This document shows, piece by piece, positions 24,121 through 36,475 of a stretch of 64,000 nt of DNA (positions are counted from its first letter, which is position 1; the number at the start of each line of letters is the position of its first letter). The stretch lies in assembly GCF_000220395.1 (NCBI RefSeq), contig NW_004086776.1:1-64000 (forward strand), in the 5' to 3' direction. The notes under the pieces are model-generated. The model saw nothing but the letters and a program-made list of their open reading frames with translations, was not told the origin of the DNA and searched no databases. The DNA comes from Ichthyophthirius multifiliis (Eukaryota; Ciliophora; Oligohymenophorea; Hymenostomatida). Made by a program: the position numbers and the translations under genes.

Positions 24121-25004
24121 ATGAAAAATATCACAAATCCTTAAAATGTACATATATTAATTTCAACTACTATAAAAAAAAAATAATAATAAAAAAAAAG
24201 AATTAAAAAGCTGATATTCAAAAAAAATATATTTCTTAATAATTATAAAGCAATTACAAAGTAATTTATAAAAATTTTGATATAAATTAATAAAAATAAA
24301 TAAACTATTTGACACATAGTAGATAAATGGTTAAAATAAAGAGCTTAATAATTAAAGTGAAAAATCTAAAAATTAAAAAAGTTTAAGTTAAACATAATTT
24401 AAAGTAGAAGCCTATTCAAAAAATTAGCAAATAGACAATAGAATAGTTTATTTAGAAGAAAAATTAAAATTATATTAAAATGAAAATGAGGCATAAAAAT
24501 AAAAAATTAATGAATATGAAATATAATAATAGACATAAATAAAATAATTAAAATTATAAATATAAAATATGAACTAAAATATAATACAGTTAAATGTAAA
24601 AATAATTATTTTAAAAAATAAACATATTTATAAATACAGAAATAAATAAAAAATAAAAAATCTTAATAATAAAAAAGCTAAAATAGTAGTTATAGTAGTA
24701 AAAGTATTGATGAAAAATCATAAAAAATAAATATATGTAATAAGGAAATTTTAGAATTATCATAAAAGTTTATAAAAAATATAAATTTAAATGAAGAATA
24801 TTAAAATATTTTTGCTGAAAATAAAAATTCTACAGAACAATTTAGAAGAATAGTGTTAGAAAATAATTATCAGGAAGCTTTAAAAATAAGCCTTTAATTT
24901 ATAAATTAATTTTTAGAAAAGTTACATACAATATAATTAAAAAAAAATATTTATTAACAAAATAACAGTTTTAATATAAAAAATAATAATAAAATAAATA
25001 ATTT

Positions 25005-25042
<38 letters not shown>

Positions 25043-25315
25043 TATAATAATAATAATAATAATAATTATATATAAAACATTTTAAGATAAAATTCTTATT
25101 AAAAAGCATCTTATTTTAATATTTAAGAATTATCGAAAAAATAATAAATTATTATCAATAAATAAATTTAATTGCAAAAAAGTTAATAAATAAATTTATT
25201 AGAAGACACTTAGTTTAATTAAAAAATATTTTTACGATAAGATTATAAAGGAAATCATTCATCTGCTGATTTTTAATAACATTATATACATAAAAATAAA
25301 TAAAGTAATTTATGA
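24121..25315 (+). CDS. Q/N-rich protein with triplet-repeat tract, unknown function
   Basis: Coding sequence is clear in the middle (NKEILELSQKFIKNINLNEE, FRRIVLENNYQEALKISLQF) and at the C-terminus (DYKGNHSSADFQQHYIHK) ending at TGA 25313-25315. A probable intron starts near 24596 and ends with CAG near 24640. The 5' end is uncertain: ATG 24121 opens a Lys/Asn-rich frame that needs an unresolved intron to reach the main frame. A (TAA/AAT)n tract at about 25008-25072 reads as poly-Gln in the upstream frame and poly-Asn in the downstream frame, so the frame changes within or near the repeat. No family recognised. Confidence 0.5.
25008..25072. repeat. (TAA)n / (AAT)n trinucleotide repeat in coding region
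   Basis: A nearly pure TAA/AAT triplet array interrupted by two TTA/TAT units. In this genetic code TAA encodes Gln, so the array can be translated as poly-Gln, poly-Asn or poly-Ile depending on frame. Confidence 0.8.
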
Positions 25316-25949
25316 TTTTTTATGTTTTAAATATATATAAAATATTTAATTAACTTATTTATAACTTTTATAGTACTTAATTATATCATATATCATAAAT
25401 TTGTATAAATATAATTTATAAAAGCTTAAAAAAAAATTAAAAATTTTAATTTTTAATTTAAAATGTTTGATATCTAAACAATTAATTAATAAATATATAA
25501 TAATTATAATTATTTAAATTAATATATAATTGTTTATTTTTTTTGAATATAATTTTTCAATATACTTTAAACTTTTATAAATATTATATTTACACTTAAT
25601 TTATAATTTTTTATACAATTTTTATTTTATATTTAATTAATCAATTTAATATATTTAAAAAATTTAATTGATATAATAAAAAGTAATATTTAAATATAAT
25701 TTTTTTCTTAAATTATTAGATCATAATAAAAATAATATTGTATAAATTAATATAAAATTAATTTTAATAATAATTATAATTAAAAAACATAATGAAATTT
25801 AATTATATACAACTATTTATATATATAAATATATATTAATATATGAATAATATAATTATAAGTTAATAAAAAATAACATATAAAATATATAATATAAAAT
25901 AATTTAAATAAAAATAAATGCAAATATATATATATATATATATATATAT
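25316..25949. other. AT-rich spacer before the assembly gap
   Basis: No coding signal; ends in a TA dinucleotide run that runs straight into the Ns, which probably explains why the assembly stopped there. Confidence 0.5.
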
Positions 25950-26198
25950 NNNNNNNNNNNNNNNNNNNNNNNNNNNNNNNNNNNNNNNNNNNNNNNNNNN
26001 NNNNNNNNNNNNNNNNNNNNNNNNNNNNNNNNNNNNNNNNNNNNNNNNNNNNNNNNNNNNNNNNNNNNNNNNNNNNNNNNNNNNNNNNNNNNNNNNNNNN
26101 NNNNNNNNNNNNNNNNNNNNNNNNNNNNNNNNNNNNNNNNNNNNNNNNNNNNNNNNNNNNNNNNNNNNNNNNNNNNNNNNNNNNNNNNNNNNNNNNNN
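25950..26198. other. Assembly gap (Ns)
   Basis: 249 consecutive Ns, preceded by a (TA)n microsatellite. The true length is unknown. Reading frames crossing it have no meaning. Confidence 0.99.
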
Positions 26199-28026
26199 TC
26201 AATATTTTTATAATAAGTTTTTTTTAATATATAATTTTTTTTTTTATTATATATAAAAAATTTTTATACACATATAAATTTTATATTTAGTTAATTTTTT
26301 TATTCTTTTTATTAATATTTTTTATTTTACTTTTTAATGAATAATTATCAAAATAATATATTCTATATTTTTTTATTATCCAAAAATTGTTTAGATTATT
26401 TGTTAACATCTAGTAATTAATTATGATAAATATAATTTAATCACATTAATTTTATAGAAATTTATATTATAATATGAAATATAATATTTTTATATTTTAA
26501 TTTTTTCAATTAATTGAAATTTGATATTAAATTTTTTTTTATTATTTTTATTCATTTTATTTCTTTTCATTTTATATATTTTCTTATTAATTTTAAACAT
26601 CTTATTTTCTTTTTGGATTTAAAAAAGGATTTTTTTCATATTTAAATTCAATTTAGTATTTATTTATTTTATTTTTTTCTTTAATACTTTTATTTCTCTA
26701 TATAATTTTCTGTTTTAAATCATCTTTTGGTTATTTATATATATTTTATATATGTTCATTTTATTTAATCTTTTTTTTTAATATTTCTTCTAAATTCTAC
26801 TCATATTTATTTTACTTTATATTTGTAATTTATTTTTAATTTTATACTATTCATATAAAAAAATAAATTAAATTAAAAATATGAAAATATAGTTATTTTA
26901 AAAATATTTTTTTTTTAGAAAAATAATAAAATATAAATAAAAGCTTTACTTGATCTTTAAATGCACTAAGATGGATATTTAGTTAATGAATGATAAGCTT
27001 AATCTCTTTTTAATCCTAATTAGCAAAATCTTTTTAAAATTAATATGTAAAAGTTAAGAATGTATATATAATTACATATTAATTAAATCAAAAGGGGATC
27101 TATGATTCATATTACAATAAGAGTCACTTGATATAATAAAATTTTTACCTTAAGTTGATTTTATAATTCTCATTGAATTTTCTAAAGTTATTCTTCTTTT
27201 AGTTTATTCTAATTATTTAATTTATTTTTATAATTTATTTTTTGATATATACCTTCAATTGCATTTGAATATGAAACTTCAAAGGTTATTCCTTTGTTAA
27301 TTGCTTCTTAAACTATACTTTTTTTAAATTAAATATTTATTTTTTAATCAATTTAAAAGCAAAATATATCAAATAACTAATATATATATATATATATTTT
27401 TTTTAATATAAATAATATATGGCGTATATATATTATTTTATTTTTATTTACATAATCTTTTGTGCATAAACTCTCGAATACTTTTTAATTTTTTGTCTAT
27501 ACTGCTATTAAATCATATGTTTTAAATTATTATTCGTATTCTTTTTTAAAGTAAATTAAATTAGAGTTAGAAATATTTATTTTAATATAAATTACTAATA
27601 TATTAATTTATTCTTCATTATTTATTTCTAATGTAATTCTGTTTAATTATTTAAATTAATTTAAATTAGGTACACATTTAGTCATATTCAAAGAATTCTT
27701 AAATTCTTCTAGAATCATATTTTTATTTAATTATTTAATGTTACAACTCTAATTTTAAAATATAACTTATTTTATATATTTAAATATATTTATACTTATA
27801 TTTCTTCATTAATATCGAAATGAAAATAATTAAGAGCAATGCATGAATAACCATCTATTTTTAGATTATTTTTTGTTGATTGATATTTTTTTTTTATTGA
27901 TTAAAATAAATATAAAGATTTTTAATTTTTAAATACCTTCAATGCAACTTTTACTAATTATAAATAATTAAAATCCGATGTTGAATTTAAAGTATTAATA
28001 CATCTCAAATTTAGATCATAATACAT
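26199..28026 (-). CDS. RPP30: RNase P/MRP protein subunit p30 (RPP30/RPP1)
   Basis: Subunit of the ribonucleoprotein that processes tRNA 5' ends and pre-rRNA in the nucleus; TIM-barrel-like (PHP) fold. Seen in family order: YYDLNLRCINT (start), DGYSCIALNYFHFDI, RITLEIN, TYDLIAVQTKNQKVF, AINKGITFEVSYSNAIEG, RRITLENSMRIIKSTQGKNF then IISSDSY, HRSPFDLINM and LGLKRDQAYHSLTKYPSQC. Introns separate these, for example about 27855-27936, 27355-27470 and 27005-27055. A long charged C-terminal tail is joined by a phase-consistent intron at about 26840-26950. The first junction is one base out of phase by canonical splicing (exon 1 is 90 nt, exon 2 needs one carried base), so either the sequence or my exon edge is off by one. 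Confidence 0.87.
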
Positions 28027-28227
28027 CAATATTAATGTTATTTTAAGATAAAATATATAAAAATAAAGTTATATTAAGATATTTTTTTAATTTTTATTTT
28101 TAAATATTAATAAAAGTATTTAGTTTCTTTTTTTAATAAAATTATAAGAACAAAATTAATGATTATAATAAATTATATGTTATTAATAATATTTTTTTTA
28201 TTTTATTTTAAAAAACAAATAATTAGA

Positions 28228-31087
28228 TCATTAGACTTCCTATTCAAAGTTTTCTTAATATTCCTAGTAATCATCTTAGTATTCTTTTTATTAAACAAAT
28301 TATTTTTAATCTATTTATTATTAAATTTAATATTAACTAATTTCACTTTTTTATTATTAATGTTTCTGAATAATTTCCTCTCTATTTTATTCGAAATCTT
28401 TATGATTAAAATATTCCAAAAGCTTTTCATAAAATACAACATCTGTATCTTTCGACAAATCATATACTTTACTGATTATATAATCTAGATGTTTTGGGGA
28501 AACATTACATTCTGAATATTACATTGATTTTAAAAATATTTCATAAGAACATATTTCTTTATCCTCTTAACTCAAATTTTTATTTTTTTGTTTTTATTAT
28601 AATTCTATATTATCTTTAAGTGCTGCAATATTTTTAGTAAAAACCTTTTTTTTGTTTAATTTATTTAAATTTTAAATATAAAAATAAAATCAACATTTGA
28701 AATATCTTCATATAGTTAAATTTCATCTTACAAATTAATAATATCATATTTTCCGACTAAATCTTTAAAAACAGACTTTATTATTTTTAAACTATTGGTT
28801 TTGTTTTCATCGTAATGTACTTTTTCTTAAGAATTATCTTCTATAATATACCTTGCGATAAGGGTTGTATTTTCATCATTTAAAATACAAAATGGTTTAC
28901 TATTTTTTTATTATTTTAATAATAAAAAGTATAAATTTTAATTTTATTTTATAAAAAATAAACTTATTTAAAATTTATTTAACTTCATATATAGACAAAT
29001 TTTCATTTTAAGATTTAAATAATTGATCAATATTCTAATAGGGAATCAAATTTTATTTTAGTATAAATTTTATATATTTTCCCAGCTTTTCTACGTCACA
29101 ACGGGTTACTTTAGGAAATATTTTATTTTAAGAAACTGATATTCTAATAGGTTCTTTTAATTAATTTTATTAGTTTTCTATTGATAATTATTATTACTAT
29201 TGTTAATTTTACTTTTATAAATATTATTATTATTGTTAATATTATAATTGTTCTTGCTAATCTTTTATTTATTATTTATTTAATTCTAATTGATTTTATA
29301 TTTTTTCTTATTATTATTGCTCATTTATTTGTTATTATAAAATTTGTTTATTTTAATCTTCTAATTATTTATTTTTTTCTAATTCTTATTAATATAGATT
29401 TTCAAATTTATCTTTTAACTTTTGTTCTTCCTTTTTTTTTTTTTTTTTTGATTTATTGACTTTTTTAAATTTTATATATTTATTTTTGAATTATACTTTC
29501 CAAGATATTTATTATTCTTTTAATTTTTCTTCTAAATCTTATATTTTTTTTAATTTTTATTAAAGTATAAGACATTAATTATTATAATCTTTATTTAATT
29601 TATCATTTTCTTATTTAAATTTTAAATTCATATCAGCTATAGCATTTGTTTATTATTAATTAAAAATTTTATTACTATTATTTGGATTTGCTTCTGTTTT
29701 TAATTTTTTCAATTCAACTTCATGATTATTAATTTATTATTGCATATATAATTTCTCTTTCAGTAATTTTTTTATTTATTAATCCAATTATTTTATTTTT
29801 ATCTTTTTAATTTTATAAATTTTCTTAAATGATTTTTTTTTTTTACATTTTATTCATTTTTTTCTTTTTCTAATTTTTGGATAAATACAGCCATTTCTAA
29901 ATTATCCTTTTTTAAATTTTGTACATTTTTATTTAGTTCCGGAACTTCTTTTTCTTAACCACTTATTATTTCACTTTTTTTAATAAAGTTATTTATAAAT
30001 TTTATATATATATTTTTTTTATTACAAACCATATTCGTGATTAATTTTTATGCATTGTTCTAATTTAGATTATAGATTTTGACAATAATCTTTATATACA
30101 TTTATTTCAGTCTAATATATATTTCGTAAAATAATTTATTATATTATTAAATATTAAATTTACTATTAATTCTTATTATTTAGTTGTGTTTAGAGACCTT
30201 TTAAATGATTCAAATTATTATTTACATTATTATAATTCTAATTATGCTTCTTTTAATTTTTTTTTAATTTTATACTTAATGCCACCTTTTAATTTATAAT
30301 ATAATATTTAAAAACGATATTTTTTTTATTTTTTTAACTTCCTTTGTATTATAACTTCCTTGTATTTAACTTTTTTATTAATGAATATTTTCTTCTATTA
30401 TTTTTTCGAATTTCTTAGCTTCTCTCTAATTTGTGTTATAAATTATAATTAATATATTATTTTCTATACTTCTAAGTTTAAATTTTTTGTTTTCAGTTTC
30501 GTAATTTATTTTGTTAATTAGTTTATTAATTATTAAAATTATAAATTCTTATAGTAAAGGCTTTCCTTAAAAATAGATATTAATATTTTTTTATTTTTAA
30601 ATAATGTATATGATTTTAATTAAAATTTAAATACCTTATCATTAGATATATTAATAGGTATTGTCTTTTTATCAAAGTTAAATTCTTAAGCTTATTAAGA
30701 TTCTTATCCTTAACTAATAATAAAATATAATTTCTTTATTTTTTTTTGTTTATCTAATATATTAACTTTTGCTTTATTGCGTTCGATGATAAGTTACTTT
30801 TTGGTACTTAATTATAAGAATTTGCTCCTGTAATTGGTCTAATTTTATAAGGCTTTTTCATAATTAATTATTTTTATTAAATTTTATCTTAATATGGTGA
30901 TTATTAACTTTGAAAACATTCATTTATATGACTTTAATTAAATTGAATATTAGGTTTTTAGACAGATGCATATGATGTCGTTGGGCGTATATCTTACTGC
31001 TCTTTTAACTATTATATTTTTTCTATTTTTTATATATTTAAAAGAATATCATACCCATTATTATTAAAGGTAGAAATTGTTTTTCAT
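28228..31087 (-). CDS. Long coiled-coil protein with RP-T-S/G motif N-terminus
   Basis: Starts at ATG 31087 (MKNNFYLQQQWLKEQQ after a 46-nt intron at about 30998-31043). The N-terminus has two related motifs, DIRPTTSYAS and KIRPITGANSYNQVPKSN. A long coiled coil follows (VYKDYCQNLQSKLEQCIKIN, KEVPELNKNVQNLKKDNLEM, VFIQKLEKEKNEQN), then an Asn-rich linker and a globular C-terminal part (FPKVTRCDVEKLGKYIKFIL, KPFCILNDENTTLIARYII, KHLDYIISKVYDLSKDTDVV) that hints at a degenerate EF-hand pair. It ends at TGA 28228-28230. Several introns are needed and one frame step near 30800 is unexplained. It is probably cytoskeletal or ciliary (inference). Confidence 0.6.
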
Positions 31088-32230
31088 TTAAATTAAAAAT
31101 CAATTCAATAAATATAATTATTTTTTTATAACTATTTAATAATTATTCAAATAAATATAAATATTTTTTTATAACAAACAAAAGTATATATAATTATTTA
31201 TTTATAATTTTACTATCATACATTATATATTAATAAATTTTAATATATGTGATATTTTGATTTAATAATTTAATTTATTAAAAATTCATATTTATTTTAT
31301 TTTAAAAAACAATTTACTTTCTAGGTTATTAATAATATTATTTCAATCTTAATTATTTATTAAGTATTCTTAATAAATAGTAATATATATATATATATAT
31401 ATATAGTTTTTATTCTTTATTTTTTCTGTAAAATATAAATTATTAATATAGTATTTTTTATATAAAAAATTATATTATACAATTTTAATTTTAAGATAAA
31501 AAGATTTTAAATGGTTTTAATTATAAAATATATTTTTTTATTTATAATAAATTTTATTTATTTTATTTTTTTAATTATTAAAATATTTAAAGATTTTTAT
31601 TATATATTTAAAAAAATTATATATAAATATTATTTAAATAAATTTAACTAATTATTAATCTATTCTATAAGACATAATTATTAATATTATATATTTAATA
31701 AAAATATATAGTATAATTTAATAAAATTAAATAAAAAATAACAAGTTATTAAAAATATAAAAAGTTTAAATTATCTATAATATTATTTAATTAATTGTTT
31801 CATTTTTTATTTAAAATTTCAGTTTATTTATATAATTTTTATTTATTTTAGAAATAATAAAGTAATAATATAATAATATATTAAAAAAAAAAAATTAATT
31901 ATAATTATATTTTTAATATTTTTTTTTTTAAAAAAAAAAAAAAATTAATTAGTTTTTCTTATTTATATATATAAAATATTAATAGAAAAAAATAATAAAT
32001 AATTATAATCAAATTCGTTTTTATTTTAGTAATAAATATTATAAATAATTTGATAAATTCTTACGTTAATTAATATAGAAAAAATGAAAATATAAAATTA
32101 TTTATATTTAATTGAAAAATCAAAGATATTATCATTTATATTTTTTTCAATTTTTAATTTAAAAATTAAAAAATAATTAAAATATCAAAATATATAAAAA
32201 AAATTAAAATACGAAAAAATAATAAAAAAG
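31088..32230. other. AT-rich divergent intergenic region
   Basis: More than 1.1 kb without supported coding sequence, containing TA runs (31380-31405), poly-A and poly-T tracts. It lies between divergent genes and so should hold both promoters. No element recognised. Confidence 0.5.
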
Positions 32231-33562
32231 ATGCAAAATTCTAATTAGTAATACAATTCTGTCAATAATAAGTAAATATAAGAAACTTAAAAATTAAAAA
32301 ATTAATCTGTTTAAGATATGATAAATATAATGGTAAAAAATAATATTAATTTTACTAATGCACGATATGATAAATTATAAAAATAATTTGATTTTGATAT
32401 AGAAAACTTCAAACAAAATTCTTCAATCATTGAAGATGAATTATAATAAATATTAAAATAATAATTTTAATATTCATAAAATGAACTAATAATATAATTA
32501 ATAAATAAATTTTATTAATTAAGATAAAGAGATATAAAAGAAATAAATGAAAAATTTAATAACATGTTAAATAAAATTAAAGATAGTCATAAAATTGAAG
32601 TTTAAAATCTAGTTACAAAATTAAATTTCTAATTTTAAGTAAAAAAAAATATAAATATGAAAAAAAAAAAAAAAAAAAAAAAAAAGAAAATGATATAACT
32701 TAAAACCGAACAAATAATATAAAAATAATGAAGAATCTTAAAATTAAGTTGGAAATAATATATAACAGAAATTATTAACGTAAAAAAAATATATATATTT
32801 ATATATATTATTTGTTTATAATTATTTATATTTTTTCTATATTTTTTTTTTTTAAAAAAAAATCTTAATTAACAAAAAGAGAAAAACTATATTGCTTTTT
32901 TTTTTTAAAAAAAAAATTAATTGAGTTTTTTAATAAAATATTATATATACAAAAAAAATATGAAAAATTAATAAATATATATAATTTTATAAAATATTTT
33001 TATTAATTATAGATTAGAATAACAAAATAAAAAATTATAATAAGAAATTGTTTAAAAAGAAAAATATTTATAAGAAACTTATAAAACTATAAATATTAAA
33101 AATAATATAATAACTTAAAAAGTTTGTGATAATCAATAGCTTTAATTAACTTTGAAAGAAAAGGAAAACGAAATTAATTTAATTAATTAACTAATTGAAG
33201 AAAATAAAGGAAATTTTTATTTAAAATAAGATAAAATTGATGAATTGAATAAAAACGAGAAATTTATTTACAACAGTTATCTAAAAAAAATGTAATAAAA
33301 TAGTTTATAACATATTTCTGAAACGTAAGTTACTTCTCCTCAAAAAAACATTAATTTAGTTAACTCTAGACATATCTCTTAGCAATCTAAAAAAAATATA
33401 AAACAATAAAATTAACATTCTAATGAAAATCTTAATACTATTAGTAGAAGATTAAGTAAAAATAAGAATAATTAATAAAGCGAAAATTTAATTAATTAAA
33501 ATTAATAATAATCTGAAAATAGTTAAAATATTTTCTCAAAAAATCAAATATACGAATTATGA
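32231..33562 (+). CDS. Coiled-coil, Q/N-rich protein of unknown function
   Basis: Starts MQNSNQQYNSVNNKQIQETQ at ATG 32231 and stops at TGA 33560-33562. Exon 1 carries helical segments (ELIIQLINKFYQLRQRDIKE, KFNNMLNKIKDSHKIEVQNL). After an intron with a poly-A tract (32639-32686) and a second intron (about 32781-33011) the last exon gives a clean coiled coil (RLEQQNKKLQQEIVQKEKYL, TLKEKENEINLINQLIEENK) and an Asn/Ser-rich tail. The short middle exon cannot be read with confidence. No family recognised. Confidence 0.6.
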
Positions 33563-33815
33563 AAAATAAATAAATATAAATTAAAAATTTTATTTTTAAT
33601 AATATTTATTATTTATAAATAAGATTATTGTATTTATAATATTTTAATTTAAAAATATATTTCCGCCTGTTTAAATAAGTTATCTAAAATCTAAATAATA
33701 AAAAAGTATAATATTATTTATTCTATTAAATAATATTTGTTTTTAATATATATTAGTTTATATTTTTATAATTTTATATGATATTAATTAATTTGATATT
33801 AATTTTATTTTACTT

Positions 33816-35243
33816 TCAATTCATTTCAAACATTTTCTTTATATTTTATTACATATCTAGTATATTTTACAATTTCATCTCATAGTCATAATCATCTTTT
33901 TAAAAAAAAATATAAAATTAAATAAATTTTTGTTGTTGTTAATAAATTTTACCTAATTAAAACTTATTATTAATTTCTTATTATTTACTATCATTTTAAA
34001 AAGTCATATTATTTTAATATTCTATTGAATAACTATTACTATTATTATTATAAGATTATAAATTAATAAGATTTTCCTTTGTTTCTTTAATATATTGTGA
34101 GTAGTTTTTTAATTGATTACTTTTTTCGGCTAAAATATTTTTTTCTTAAGAATTATTATTATTTTTAAAGAAATTGTTTTTATTTATATTTTAATTGATT
34201 TAATTATTATTAATTTCCTCTTATTCATATTCTTATGATTAGTATTAATCTTCACTTGTTATAAAAGTTTTATCTAAAGTTTTTTCTTTTTTTGAGTTTT
34301 ATTTGGTTTAAATAAAATACTCAATTATTTATTATTAATAGTCATTAATTTGTTAAATATATAAGTTATTTAACTCATTTATTTTTTTTAGTATATTTTT
34401 ATTTTGGCTTTCTTAATTTATTTTTTTAAGTTTTATTTAAGCTTTTAGGATTTTCATTTTCTTCATATTTTATTTTAATTAAATTTCTAATTCTAAAATA
34501 TTCATTTCTTTTTCTTTTCCTTTTTAATTTTCTTTACCATCTATTTATTTTTTAGTGCTTTTTTCATGTTTTTGAATTAATTTTTGTTGAAGTTCGAATA
34601 ACATTTCATTCATTTTTTAAATTTGTTTATCTTTTTAAAAAATTAATTCGCTTTTTTAATTTAATTTTTCATCTTTTTAATTTTTTTCTTCTTTTAATTT
34701 TTATATTTGAGCAATCAATTAAAGATTGGTTTATTTCAATTAGTTTTCTTAAATATTTTATTAATAATTATTGCTTTCTACATAAGAAACGTTTTCATTT
34801 CTTTAATATTATTAATTTACAACAAAACTATTATTCATAATAGACTTTGTGGTTATTTATGATTAGTTTAAATTATTTTTGTTATTAATTTAAAACTAAT
34901 TATTTAATTTTCAGTTTTCAATATTCTATTAAGGCAATATAAAACTATTATTTTATCTATTTAGTCTTTTTACAAATATTTGAGGATTGTGTTATCTTTC
35001 TGTTTTTATTTGGTTTAATTACAATGTCTGTTAAATAGGAGAATATTGTTGCTTTTATTGAGTAAATATTTACTATTTTATTATTTAATTTTAATTTGGG
35101 ATTGGAGAGTATTAAGATTAAAGCATAGTGTTTATTTAAGATAAATCATAATCTTTTAGTAATATAATTTTTTTATTGGGAGATTTAGATTAAGATTGGG
35201 AAGTGTTTAATGTTTATTATTATTAGCAAAATAAATTTTACAT
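33816..35243 (-). CDS. Coiled-coil, Q/N/S-rich protein of unknown function
   Basis: Starts MQNLFCQQQQTLNTSQSQSK at ATG 35243 and ends at TGA 33816-33818 after a last intron at about 33899-33952. The N-terminal third is Gln/Asn/Ser-rich with SP motifs (QSQYSPIPN, QQYSPIQQT). The middle is a coiled coil (NLQLIAQIQKLKEEKNQKDE, IQKMNEMLFELQQKLIQKHE, EMNILELEIQLKQNMKKMKI). A 78-nt intron at 34896-34973 has strong edges; because its length is a multiple of three it would not shift the frame, and it contains an in-frame TGA. No family recognised. Confidence 0.62.
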
Positions 35244-35481
35244 TTTTTGTTTTTTTAGTTTTTTTTTTTTTATTCGTTAGAAATAAAATATAAAATATTT
35301 TAATATATTGTTAAAATATATTTAATTTTTTTTTATAAAATAAGATTATATTGTTTATATGTTTTTTTAATACATTTAATATATATATATTTTAAATGTA
35401 ATTATATATATATATTTTAATTTTTTTCTTTTTTCGAATATATAAAACATTAAATTATTTAGAAAAAATCGTACAAATTTA

Positions 35482-35927
35482 ATGATTCTTAAATAATATC
35501 ATAATTCGGATTATGGAATTATTATTATTTCATTATTAATAAGCATATGTATAGGCTATTTATTTAAATATATAACATATTATTTCCGTAAAAGAACTTT
35601 TAACTCAGAATACATGTAATACCATTTTTAATAAATGCATCAAGTAAATAAAAATATAATAATAAAATTGAATTTGTAAATCTAATTTTAAATTAAATTT
35701 CATATAGGATTATTATCATTAAAATATTTCGAAATAAATTTTGGGATTTCCTGATATTGGAGAAGGATTTTATTCTTAAAATTTAGATTATAATGCAAAA
35801 ATAATATTTAATAAAGCATAAAAGTAATTAAACAAAAAAAATATTAATTTTAAAAATTAATTTAAATAATATTTTTTTTTTTTTTATATTTATTAGCTTT
35901 TTATATATTATATACATATATAGCTTT

Positions 35928-35969
<42 letters not shown>

Positions 35970-36282
35970 ATATATTTATATATTTAATTATAATAATATA
36001 TATTTTTTTGTTTCTAGAAATTATTAAAATTATTTAGAATGCATTACTATTTTAATGCTAACAACATCAATAGCAGGTTTATATTTCCCAAAATTATCAG
36101 CCTCAATGTGCTTTGTTTATTGTTTTGGTAGGATATTAGGCTTAGCTTATATTTCTACAAAAGGAGCATCACATCCTATTGGAATTTTAGGAACGTTAAT
36201 TGTGTATATAACTTTGCTTTCAAATTTTATATTGAGCTTTATTGTAGCTTTGAAAATTGTTATGAACGAAAAATTAGAATGA
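35482..36282 (+). CDS. MAPEG-family protein, MGST3-like
   Basis: Predicted 180 residues; introns at 35644-35707 and 35824-36017 give an exact frame. Family role: membrane-bound glutathione S-transferase/peroxidase or leukotriene synthase-like enzyme of ER or mitochondrial outer membrane. Seen: N-terminal TM (YGIIIISLLISICIGYLF), a loop matching the MGST3 pattern (GFYSQNLDYNAKIIFNKAQK then NYQNYLE, compare FNCIQRAHQNTLE), then three further TM helices (ITILMLTTSIAGLYFPKLS, CFVYCFGRILGLAYI, ILGTLIVYITLLSNFILSF). The conserved NxxxNxxE-type loop is kept as AQKNYQNYLE. The N-terminal cytosolic part is longer than in human MGST3. Divergent from the coiled-coil gene starting at 35243. Confidence 0.85.
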
Positions 36283-36475
36283 ATTTGTATATGTTAAAAT
36301 ACTTAATATATATACATATATATATATACATATTATTTATATATTTTCTTAAAAAATTAAATAATATCTATATTTTTTTTTTATATTAATTTATTATTTT
36401 TTAATTAAAAAAAAAAATTATATTTATTTTAATAAATAAACACATATAACTAATAATATTTTTGTTATTTTGTTT

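Noticed and set aside
25813-26256. Reading frames spanning the run of Ns
   Set aside because: They are artefacts of unknown bases flanked by a TA microsatellite.
28159-29459. Plus-strand hydrophobic reading frames that look like membrane proteins
   Set aside because: They are antisense to the Asn/Lys/Gln-rich coiled-coil gene on the minus strand; AAT/AAA-rich coding read backwards gives Ile/Leu/Phe.
34914-34916. In-frame TGA in a coiled-coil gene as recoding
   Set aside because: It lies inside a well-formed 78-nt GT..AG intron, so no recoding is needed.
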